From the NCBI RefSeq assembly GCF_000701505.1, contig NZ_JNJB01000004.1, forward strand, positions 1-64,000: a stretch of 64,000 bases of DNA, given 5' to 3'. Made by a program: the position numbers and the translations under genes. Below are positions 54,498 through 61,961 of this stretch, piece by piece (position 1 is the first letter of the stretch; every line of letters starts with the position of its first letter). The notes under the pieces are model-generated. The model saw nothing but the letters and a program-made list of their open reading frames with translations. It did not search any database and was not told the DNA's origin. The stretch comes from Dyadobacter crusticola DSM 16708. GTDB lineage: Bacteria; Bacteroidota; Bacteroidia; Cytophagales; Spirosomataceae.

Positions 54498-55516
54498 AAA
54501 TCGGGCTTTCCGCTGACACCGGCACTTTCAAAACTCGCCATTTCGTTCAAAAAGGCAACTGCGCTTTGCAGGATGGGGTAAGCTACTGCGCAGCCTGTAC
54601 CCTCGCCGAGCCGCATTCCCAAATGCAGGATCGGTTTCGCATTCAGTGTGTCCAGCAAGATCTTATGCCCCTTCTCGTCGGACTGGTGACAGAATACCGC
54701 ATACTGCCGCACGCCGTGGTTCATTTTCAAAGCCGCCAGGTAAGCCGCCGAAGCGATGAACCCGTCGACCAGCACCAGCATCTGCCGGGCCGCAGCTTCC
54801 AGCATTGCGCCACACATCATCGCAATTTCAAACCCACCGAAAGTCTGCAAAACCTGTATCGGATCATTAGCGGTATCTCTGTGCGATTCAGCAGCTTTGG
54901 TCAGAAGCTGAGTTTTCCTTTCCACTCCCGCATTATCCAGGCCGGTACCTTTTCCCACGCAATCTTCCACAGGCAAGCCGAGCAGTTGGCTCATAATCAT
55001 CGCCGCAGAAGAGGTGTTACCAATGCCCATTTCTCCAAAACCAATCACATTACAACCCGACTCGCTGATCGAGCCCACCAGCTTCGCACCTTCATCCAGG
55101 CAGCGCAAGCATTCGTCTGCCGTCATTGCAGCGCCTTCGAGGAAGTTTTTCGTACCAAAACCAATTTTGCGGTCAAGCAGCTTCTCGTGCGGCGAAAACT
55201 CATAATCTACCCCTGCATCCACTACCGTCAATCCGATCTGGTGCTGGCGGGTAAATGCATTGATCGCCGCACCGCCGTTCAGGAAGTTCAGTACCATTTG
55301 CGCGGTTACTTCTGTGGGATAGGCGCTCACGCCGTTTGCAGCGATCCCGTGGCTGGCTGCAAAAACAATGATATGCGGGGAAGTGAGTTGCGGACTAAGC
55401 GTATTTTGCACTGAAGCAATCTGATATGCCAGCTCTTCCAGTAAACCCAATGCACCTTGCGGCTTGGTTTTCGAATCAATTTTCTCCCGGATGCGGGCAT
55501 CTAAATCCATAGGCAT
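54494..55516 (-). CDS. cobT: Nicotinate-nucleotide-dimethylbenzimidazole phosphoribosyltransferase
   Basis: 340 residues from ATG 55516 (MPMDLDARIREKID); a TTG at 55543 gives nine more. Motifs: KTKPQGALG near the N-terminus, FAASHGIAANGVSAYP, GGAAINAFTRQ, and the catalytic-region GFGEMGIGNTSSAAM. It makes alpha-ribazole-5'-P from nicotinate mononucleotide and a benzimidazole-type base. No DMB synthase (bluB) gene is visible in the window. Confidence 0.95.
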   Translation of the reverse strand: MPMDLDARIREKIDSKTKPQGALGLLEELAYQIASVQNTLSPQLTSPHIIVFAASHGIAANGVSAYPTEVTAQMVLNFLNGGAAINAFTRQHQIGLTVVDAGVDYEFSPHEKLLDRKIGFGTKNFLEGAAMTADECLRCLDEGAKLVGSISESGCNVIGFGEMGIGNTSSAAMIMSQLLGLPVEDCVGKGTGLDNAGVERKTQLLTKAAESHRDTANDPIQVLQTFGGFEIAMMCGAMLEAAARQMLVLVDGFIASAAYLAALKMNHGVRQYAVFCHQSDEKGHKILLDTLNAKPILHLGMRLGEGTGCAVAYPILQSAVAFLNEMASFESAGVSGKPDL

Positions 55517-55546
55517 CTTTGGTGCTCTGCTATTTTGTTCCAATTA

Positions 55547-56050
55547 TTATTTTAAGAAAAGGGGCAATCCCGAAACCATAAAAATGGCCTTTTCAGCCTT
55601 CGCAGCCACGTACTGATTGGCCCAGCCCTGCAAGTCGGTAAACTTCCTGCCCACCTCGGTATCGGCATGTAACCCCATTCCGATCTCGTTAGATATGATA
55701 ATGAAGGTTCCGGACATAGCTGCGATCGCGTCTATCTCAATCCTGAAAGCATTTATAGCTTCTTCCATGTCCTGTTCATGTTCCATAAACAAGTTGGTGA
55801 GCCACAGGGTAACGCAATCGATCACTACGACGCGGTTGTGCAGCGGGAGCAAATGGATATCCTGCTCCTGTTCCATCAGGTCCCATTCCGGTCCGCGCTC
55901 GTGGCGGTGCAGCTGCACGCGCCGCGCAAAATCTTCATCCCAAATGCGTGCGGTCGCTACATAAACGGGATTTTTGCTGAGCTGCAATGCCATTTGCTGG
56001 GCATAGCTGCTTTTACCGCTTCTTGCCCCGCCGCTTACATAAATGATCAT
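55547..56050 (-). CDS. cobU: Adenosylcobinamide kinase / guanylyltransferase
   Basis: 167 residues. P-loop GGARSGKSSYAQ (7-14), then the TARIWDEDFARRVQLHRHERG segment with the guanylylated His, and ISNEIGMGLHADTEVGR. It phosphorylates adenosylcobinamide and adds GMP from GTP. It starts immediately after the adenosyltransferase stop (56051/56050) and is 30 bp before the chosen cobT start. Confidence 0.95.
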   Translation of the reverse strand: MIIYVSGGARSGKSSYAQQMALQLSKNPVYVATARIWDEDFARRVQLHRHERGPEWDLMEQEQDIHLLPLHNRVVVIDCVTLWLTNLFMEHEQDMEEAINAFRIEIDAIAAMSGTFIIISNEIGMGLHADTEVGRKFTDLQGWANQYVAAKAEKAIFMVSGLPLFLK

Positions 56051-56629
56051 CTATTCTGCGCTTTTAAATCTTTTGTACAGAAAAAGCTGCCACTTCTCTT
56101 CGGCCACGCCCGCTTTGTCCATCTCGGCCCGGGCCAATGTGAAAAACAGGTCTGACAGCCGATTGATATAAGCAGGGATCGCCTCGTTCACTTCGTCGGT
56201 TTTGATCAGTGAAACGAGTCGCCGCTCTCCCCGGCGCATTTGGGTACGTGCTACGTGGCATAGCGCAGAAACTTCGTTGCCGCCCGGGAGCAGGAAGTAG
56301 TCCGAAGGCGAAGTCATGGCGGCTTCCAGTTCGTCGATCCATTGTTCGCAAAATGCGGCCCCGTCAACAGGCATCGGGTTTTTGTTTTCCTTCTTGGCAT
56401 CCGAAGGCCGCGCCAGGTGCGACATCATGTCCATCAAATCCTTCTGGATCTTTTGCAGATTGCCCTGCCATTCATGCGTCTCGCCCAACTTCACGCGGAG
56501 CAGTCCGATCGTCGAATTGGCTTCATCGAGCGTGCCAATGCATTCCACGCGTACATCATCCTTAAATACCCGGCTCCCGCCGAATAATCCAGTAGTTCCT
56601 TTGTCTCCTTTTTTGGTGTAGATTTTCAT
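56051..56629 (-). CDS. ATP:cob(I)alamin adenosyltransferase, PduO type
   Basis: 192 residues. The N-terminal IYTKKGDKGTTGLFGG ATP motif and the C-terminal RRGERRLVSLI with INRLSDLFFTLAR identify the PduO-type fold. It attaches the adenosyl group to Co(I) corrinoid. It lies between the repeat-bearing gap (56630-56746) and cobU within the operon. The name pduO or btuR would also be used; I leave the symbol open. Confidence 0.92.
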   Translation of the reverse strand: MKIYTKKGDKGTTGLFGGSRVFKDDVRVECIGTLDEANSTIGLLRVKLGETHEWQGNLQKIQKDLMDMMSHLARPSDAKKENKNPMPVDGAAFCEQWIDELEAAMTSPSDYFLLPGGNEVSALCHVARTQMRRGERRLVSLIKTDEVNEAIPAYINRLSDLFFTLARAEMDKAGVAEEKWQLFLYKRFKSAE

Positions 56630-56635
56630 ATGTGA

Positions 56636-56744
56636 ACTTCGGCCGTCGGCTGTCAGCTTTCGGCCTATTCTTGTCTAGTTATTTAAAAGTTATTTCTCTT
56701 GATGTCATTCGCAAAGCCGACTGCCGAAAGCCGACAGCCGAAGT
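56636..56744. repeat. Inverted TCGGC/GCCGA repeat pair inside the cobalamin operon
   Basis: The left arm (56636-56665) and right arm (56711-56744) are built from iterated TCGGCTGTCGGC / GCCGACAGCCGA units. The outer ~16 bp pair with one mismatch across a 45-bp AT-rich spacer. It fills the only sizeable gap between the btuF-like and adenosyltransferase genes and would form a strong RNA hairpin. It resembles dispersed REP-like repeats. Confidence 0.6.
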
Positions 56745-56746
56745 CT

Positions 56747-57922
56747 TCAATCCACCCTTCTATAATACCCCAGCTCCCGTTCGGGCAGCAATTCCGGGTG
56801 GAGGATTTGGATGAGGTCGGCTAGTATTTCGTGGGGATTTACGGCGCCGGATTCCCAGTAATCATTGGCGCCTTGTTCGTTTATTTTTTTGTTATAATTA
56901 AATATTTGTCCTGACTTGAATGCTTTGAAATCAGCGTAGCGTGTGTCTTTGGCTAGGATCTGCTCCTTTTTTGTGATATTTCCGATACTGACATTCAGCC
57001 AGTAATCGGCTTGCAACGCAATGGGGTATACTGCCTCGAAACTGAGCGGCAGACTGCCCGTAGCTCTTGTTGCCGACCAATGGTAAGCAGCCCCCGCATC
57101 CCGCAAAAACTGACAAACGTAGCTGTTTCCATTCGGCACAAACCACGCATCCCGCGAGTTCATTCCTGTGACCACGCTCGGTTTGACAGCCGCATTCCGG
57201 CCCATTGCAGCGAGGCGGTTATACTCGTTTTCCACGACCGTGAACCTCGCGTTCACCTCGGCTTCCTTATTGAGCAATGCGCCCATCAGCTTCACCCATT
57301 CAGCCCGCCCGAGCGGCGTGGTTTCCACCCATTCCGAATTGATCAGGACTGGTATCCCCGCGGCTTGCAGCGCTGCATAGTGGTTCATCTTGGAAACCGG
57401 GCTACCTGTCGCCATGACCAGGTCCGGGTGCATGGTGATCAGCTTTTCTTCATTCAAGCCCTGGTCTTTGCCTACTTCCACAATCCTGCGCGCTTTGATC
57501 CGCTCAATCACCCGCGGCGACGATACATATTGTACATTACCGAGCCCTACAAGCACATCCTCCGCTTCAAGAAATCCTACCAATCCGATGTGCATCGACG
57601 ACATCGCCACCAGGCTCCGCACCGGTATTTCAATCAACTGTGCTGTCGGGTAGCCTTTGGGCCGCTGCGCACCGCGCGGCACCAGCAGGTAGGTCATCGT
57701 ATCGGCCGATTTCTCAAACGGGCTTGCAATCTGCACCACCTTGAATTTTTTGTGATAGCTGATCCTGAAACCTTTCGCATATTTCACCTGCACTTCGCCT
57801 GAAAAGTGCGCATTGCCGCCCCTGCGAATTTCATTTTTTTCGTAGAGGGAAGATGAGCTCCCGCAGCCGAACAGAAGCGGGACAAGCAAAAAGGCAATTC
57901 CTATATTTCGTTTAAAACTCAT
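56747..57922 (-). CDS. Cobalamin-type ABC transporter substrate-binding lipoprotein (BtuF-like)
   Basis: 391 residues with a lipobox (LLFGC, Cys20) and a periplasmic-binding fold of the BtuF/FhuD class: VGLGNVQYVSSPRV, the helix-linked VVEVGKDQGLNEEKLITMHPDLVMATG and a C-terminal WESGAVNPHEILADL. The protein is longer than BtuF (~100 extra residues), mostly in an N-terminal insert. Permease and ATPase partners are not in the window. Its start overlaps the stop of the P-loop ATPase gene (ATGA). Confidence 0.85.
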   Translation of the reverse strand: MSFKRNIGIAFLLVPLLFGCGSSSSLYEKNEIRRGGNAHFSGEVQVKYAKGFRISYHKKFKVVQIASPFEKSADTMTYLLVPRGAQRPKGYPTAQLIEIPVRSLVAMSSMHIGLVGFLEAEDVLVGLGNVQYVSSPRVIERIKARRIVEVGKDQGLNEEKLITMHPDLVMATGSPVSKMNHYAALQAAGIPVLINSEWVETTPLGRAEWVKLMGALLNKEAEVNARFTVVENEYNRLAAMGRNAAVKPSVVTGMNSRDAWFVPNGNSYVCQFLRDAGAAYHWSATRATGSLPLSFEAVYPIALQADYWLNVSIGNITKKEQILAKDTRYADFKAFKSGQIFNYNKKINEQGANDYWESGAVNPHEILADLIQILHPELLPERELGYYRRVD

Positions 57923-58449
57923 TGATTCAATGTTTTGAGCACAAATTCTACCCGCTCCTCCACCGTGCCAAATGGAAGAATAATCAGCTCATAACCCGCC
58001 TCCTGATACACCTGAAAAACAGCTTCATACAAAGCCGCTGAATCTTCAAACGTCTGCCAGCGTTCCTCATCATTCACATAAATCGCTTCCCAGGGCGGCG
58101 CGATCAAAACAGTTGACGCATACCTGCATTCGCGCACAGCTGCCGAAAGTGCGGGGCCAATTTCCAGGCCGCCCACTTTTAAATAAGCCACAATATCCGG
58201 GATACCTCTGTCGAAAAAAGTGGCTGCATTTGCATCGGCGGATTTGAAATCAGCCACCATTTTTTCCAGACAAAGTGCGGCGAATGCATTCAGATCAAGC
58301 CAGGGCAGGCACGTACTTTCCAATGCGACCTGCTCGCGGATCAGCCCGCGCGATACTTCCTGCATTACCCTGAAGCCTTGCTCCTGCAATGCATTCAGCA
58401 AGGTCGATTTGCCCGAACCTGGGCCGCCTGTTATGACAATTGATCGCAT
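57919..58449 (-). CDS. P-loop ATPase (AAA_28-like) within the cobalamin operon
   Basis: 176 residues from ATG 58449. Walker A is TGGPGSGKSTLLNAL (residues ~6-14), followed by DRGIPD (~85) and the LID-like RWQTFEDSAALYE with a C-terminal FGTVEERVEFVL. It has the size and layout of small-molecule kinases annotated as AAA_28. It is coupled on both sides: the ATG overlaps the cbiB stop by 1 bp and the stop overlaps btuF (ATGA). The pathway needs an L-threonine kinase upstream of CobD and none is otherwise visible; I infer this gene may supply it. Confidence 0.8.
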   Translation of the reverse strand: MRSIVITGGPGSGKSTLLNALQEQGFRVMQEVSRGLIREQVALESTCLPWLDLNAFAALCLEKMVADFKSADANAATFFDRGIPDIVAYLKVGGLEIGPALSAAVRECRYASTVLIAPPWEAIYVNDEERWQTFEDSAALYEAVFQVYQEAGYELIILPFGTVEERVEFVLKTLNQ

Positions 58450-59387
58450 TATGTTGTTATTAAATACACGGAAAAGCACACCAGCAGTACCATCACAAAG
58501 CAAACGCGGTGATTGATCCGGCTTACAATTGCACTCTCACCTGGTGCAATTTCCCGCTCCATTTCACCGATGTAAGGTTTGTCGACGACCACCCCGTGGT
58601 ACACGTTTGGCCCTCCGAAACGACAGCCGAGAATTCCCGCGAGCGCTGCCTCCGGGACGCCCGCATTTGGACTTTTGTGTTTGCTCCCGAAGCGGAACAT
58701 GAAATCCAGTCCGCGCCAGCTTCCGGTGACAAGTACCATCAAAAGCGCAGTCAGCCTTGCAGGAATGAAATTAGCGACATCATCAAGCCGCGCGGCAAAT
58801 TTGCCGAACTTTTCATAGCGTGCATTCCGGTACCCGATCATCGAGTCGAGCGTGTTCACCATTTTATAAGCCATCATACCCGGCACTCCTGCCACCAGAT
58901 AAAAAAACAATGGCGCTACCACGCCGTCGCTCAGGTTCTCCGACATGGTTTCAAGCACACCAATGCGTATTTGCTGCGCCGAAAGTCGGGACGTATCCCT
59001 TCCCACAATCCGCGAAAGCTGGCTCCTTCCTGCGGCCAAACCCTCCGTTTCCAGTTTTTCGAAAACCGCCCTGCCCTCCCGGATCAGAGTTTTGTTAGCG
59101 AGCCCGTACCAGACCAGCACGCTGTTCAGCAGCAGGTAAAGCCAGGGTAAGGCGGCGGTGATTTTGTTTAAATACCAAAAAGAAACAAAGACCGAAACCA
59201 CCAGGACAACAGCCATGAACATCCCTTTTGCAAACCTGTAACTCCCGTTGTTGAGCCGCTTTTCACCAAATGAAATCAGGTTACCAAACAGCTTTACAGG
59301 ATGCGGCCAGTTTTCGGGATCGCCGAGCCACAGATCCAGCACATAACCCGCCAGCAATGGAACAATCAGTAATACAGCGTTTTCCAT
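58449..59387 (-). CDS. cbiB: Adenosylcobinamide-phosphate synthase
   Basis: 312 residues, several membrane helices. Signatures: LWLGDPENWPHPVKLFGNLI at the N-terminus, ENLSDGVVAPLFFYLVAG, KMVNTLDSMIGYRNARYEKFG and PNAGVPEAALAGIL. It condenses adenosylcobyric acid with (R)-1-amino-2-propanol (phosphate). It overlaps the cobD-like gene by 22 bp at its start. Confidence 0.95.
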   Translation of the reverse strand: MENAVLLIVPLLAGYVLDLWLGDPENWPHPVKLFGNLISFGEKRLNNGSYRFAKGMFMAVVLVVSVFVSFWYLNKITAALPWLYLLLNSVLVWYGLANKTLIREGRAVFEKLETEGLAAGRSQLSRIVGRDTSRLSAQQIRIGVLETMSENLSDGVVAPLFFYLVAGVPGMMAYKMVNTLDSMIGYRNARYEKFGKFAARLDDVANFIPARLTALLMVLVTGSWRGLDFMFRFGSKHKSPNAGVPEAALAGILGCRFGGPNVYHGVVVDKPYIGEMEREIAPGESAIVSRINHRVCFVMVLLVCFSVYLITT

Positions 59388-60388
59388 TCTTCCAATGCGT
59401 GAACAAGCAAGTTGTTTTTCTCCGGACTGAGTGTTGCTACCCGGAAATACTGACGTGTGAGGCCACGGAAATTACCCGCGTCGCGGACGAGAATACCGTG
59501 ATTATCCAGCAAAAATTGTTTCAGGTGGCCCGCGCTTCTTACCAGCGTTTTGCAAAGAAAGAAATGCGTTGCGCTTTCTTCTGTTTCAATGCCGTCATTC
59601 CGTTTGAGCTGATCTAAAAAATCCTGTTTGTCGGAAAGCAGCTGTTCTATGGGTGGCGCGATTTTATGGTAATTATCAAAGATGAAATGACCGGCCGCCT
59701 GCGCCAGTGCATTCACTGTCCACGGTTGCTTAATCGCCCGCAATTGAGATACCAGCTCCTCCTGACCGGCGATATATCCCAGCCGCAAGCCCGGAATTCC
59801 GTAGGTTTTAGTCATAGACCGCATGATAACTACATTCCGGAAAGACTTTAAAAGTCCGAATGCACTTTCTACGTCTACGGTAAAATCTATGAATGCTTCG
59901 TCGATCACAAACAGACAGCCGGGGCTTCTTTTGATCCAGAACAGCAGGTGGGGGAAGACTTTGCCGGTCGGATTATTCGGGTTGCAGATAAATACCAGAT
60001 CCGAGCGCAGCTGTGGCAGCTCCAAGCCCTCCGACCAGGGTAAGAACCGGAGCTCGTGACCAAAGATGTGGCAGGCATCTTCGTATTCCGAGAAAGCAGG
60101 CGTGAGAATGGTAGTTGTGCTCCCGGAAAACAGCTGTGCGATCAGGTAAATGCTTTCGGTAGTGCCGTTATTCACCAATATCTGTTCGCTTTGCAGCCCG
60201 TGATGCGAAGCGATCTTCTCTGAAAGCCGCTCTGCCGTTACCTCGGGGTACCTGTTAACTTCCTTCCATTTGTCCCATACAAACTCCTTCATGCCCGCAG
60301 GCTCGCCGCCGTACCACACATTGGTACTGAAATCGGCGACGATATCCTTCCCGAAAGTGTAGCCATCATCTCCGTGTCCGCTCAACAT
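59366..60388 (-). CDS. cobD: L-threonine-O-3-phosphate decarboxylase, CobD type
   Basis: 340 residues, a PLP aminotransferase-fold enzyme. The N-terminal GHGDDGYTFGKDIVADFSTN, the FICNPNNPTGKVFP motif, DEAFIDF and the PLP Lys in MRSMTKTYGIPGLRLGYIAG are all visible. In this operon it should decarboxylate threonine phosphate to aminopropanol phosphate for CbiB, rather than act as histidinol-phosphate aminotransferase. It ends 6 bp from the cobQ stop side and overlaps cbiB. Confidence 0.9.
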   Translation of the reverse strand: MLSGHGDDGYTFGKDIVADFSTNVWYGGEPAGMKEFVWDKWKEVNRYPEVTAERLSEKIASHHGLQSEQILVNNGTTESIYLIAQLFSGSTTTILTPAFSEYEDACHIFGHELRFLPWSEGLELPQLRSDLVFICNPNNPTGKVFPHLLFWIKRSPGCLFVIDEAFIDFTVDVESAFGLLKSFRNVVIMRSMTKTYGIPGLRLGYIAGQEELVSQLRAIKQPWTVNALAQAAGHFIFDNYHKIAPPIEQLLSDKQDFLDQLKRNDGIETEESATHFFLCKTLVRSAGHLKQFLLDNHGILVRDAGNFRGLTRQYFRVATLSPEKNNLLVHALEEWKTLYY

Positions 60389-60394
60389 CGTTTG

Positions 60395-61876
60395 TCAAAA
60401 TTTTAGGGTATTGTAAATCTGGTCCATATCCACATTTGCGCGGATCAGATCCGCGAGCTTATCGTATTGCTGCTCCTTGAATTTCTGAAAATCCAACCCT
60501 TTTTCCGCTACTTCGGAGGTATATGGACTCAGCAGGTAATCGATCACATGATCATTATCCAGGATACCGTGAATGTAAGTTCCCCAGGTTTTGTGATCGA
60601 GATAATAGCCGTCGGTTCTTCCGTCTGAGAATGTTGCGACCGGCGAATGCGCACCTTTCACTTCCGTACTCCCCATATGAATCTCGTACCCGCTCCCTGG
60701 CAGCCCGTTTTGAGCAAAGGTAAACTGGCATTGCAGCGTTGTTTTTTCTTTTTGTAAAATGGTAGATACCGGTAAAATCCCAAGCCCGGGAATGCTTTCA
60801 AGACTTCCCTCCACCTGAAACGGGTCTTCAATACTTGTGCCGAGCATCTGGTATCCGCCGCAAATGCCGACAACTGTTTTTCCTGCTTTGTGTGCAGTTA
60901 TAATGCCTTTTGCCATTCCGCTGTTCTTGATGACGAGCAGATCATCAATGGTATTCTTGCTTCCGGGGACAATGATAATCGATGCTTTTTCCAATTCGAC
61001 CGGGTCCTGCGTGTAGAACAAATGCACGCGCGGGTCATTTTCGAGACGGTCAAAGTCGGTAAAATTGGAGAGCCTGCGGAGGAGTACCACGGCCACATTG
61101 ATCTTGCCAGAGGCTGCATTCCTGAACTTGGATTCCAGCGAAACCGAATCTTCCTGTTCGAGGTAAATGTCGCGAAAGTAGGGCAAAATGCCGGTAACGG
61201 GCAGTTCGGTCAGATCTTCCAGCATTCGCTTCCCATCTTCAAACAACCTTGCATCTCCGCGGAATTTATTGATGATAATACCCTTCATACAAGCCCTTTC
61301 TTCGGGGGTCAAAAGCGCGATTGTCCCGTACACGCTCCCGAAAATGCCTCCTTTGTCAATGTCGCCGATCAGGTAAGTGGCAGCGCCGGCGTGGCCCGCC
61401 ATGCGAAGATTGGTGATATCGCGGTGTTTCAGGTTCAACTCGGAAATACTGCCGGCGCCTTCCATTACGATTGGTGAATACTTAGCTGCAAGTCTGTCGT
61501 AAGCGTCCTTTGCGGAAGTAAAGAGCACCTGCTTGTCATTCGCCATGAAATATTCGTAGGCCGACTGGTTACCCACGGGTTTTCCATTCAAAATCACCTG
61601 CGACGACTTGTCACTCGTCGGCTTCAAAAGCACCGGGTTCATATCCGAATGGCAAGCGATACCAGCCGCCTCAGCCTGCATCACCTGCGCACGTCCCATT
61701 TCGAGTCCGTCGGCAGTGACGTAGCTGTTGAGCGACATATTCTGCGCTTTGAATGGGGCGGGATTAAATCCATCCTGCTTAAAAATACGGCAAAATCCCG
61801 CTGCAATGGCACTTTTGCCCACATCGGAGCCGGTACCTGCAAACATAATCGGACGCAATCGGGTGATTATTGACAT
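60395..61876 (-). CDS. cobQ: Cobyric acid synthase (glutamine-hydrolysing)
   Basis: 493 residues. An N-terminal dethiobiotin-synthetase-like ATPase (GTGSDVGKSAIAAGFCRIF, FKAQNMSLNSYVTADG) and a C-terminal class I glutamine amidotransferase domain with the nucleophile in VVGICGGYQMLG and His near TWGTYIHGILDND. It amidates adenosylcobyrinate a,c-diamide at four positions. It is separated from the chelatase gene by 85 bp. Confidence 0.96.
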   Translation of the reverse strand: MSIITRLRPIMFAGTGSDVGKSAIAAGFCRIFKQDGFNPAPFKAQNMSLNSYVTADGLEMGRAQVMQAEAAGIACHSDMNPVLLKPTSDKSSQVILNGKPVGNQSAYEYFMANDKQVLFTSAKDAYDRLAAKYSPIVMEGAGSISELNLKHRDITNLRMAGHAGAATYLIGDIDKGGIFGSVYGTIALLTPEERACMKGIIINKFRGDARLFEDGKRMLEDLTELPVTGILPYFRDIYLEQEDSVSLESKFRNAASGKINVAVVLLRRLSNFTDFDRLENDPRVHLFYTQDPVELEKASIIIVPGSKNTIDDLLVIKNSGMAKGIITAHKAGKTVVGICGGYQMLGTSIEDPFQVEGSLESIPGLGILPVSTILQKEKTTLQCQFTFAQNGLPGSGYEIHMGSTEVKGAHSPVATFSDGRTDGYYLDHKTWGTYIHGILDNDHVIDYLLSPYTSEVAEKGLDFQKFKEQQYDKLADLIRANVDMDQIYNTLKF

Positions 61877-61961
61877 TGTATTTATAAAGTCCTGAAAAAG
61901 CTATTTAGCATTTACATTATCATTTAACAAAAACAAAAACACTACAAAGGCGCATCGTCAA

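Noticed and set aside
54566..55414. Long plus-strand frame opposite cobT
   Set aside because: Shadow of the cobT reading frame; composition lacks protein-like features and it has no promoter.
59270..59617. Plus-strand 115-aa frame at the cbiB/cobD junction
   Set aside because: Antisense to two overlapping cobalamin genes with clear motifs.
61877..61961. AdoCbl riboswitch in the gap before cobQ
   Set aside because: The 85-bp gap is too short for the aptamer and shows no B12-box-like segment; if present it should lie upstream of the operon outside the window.
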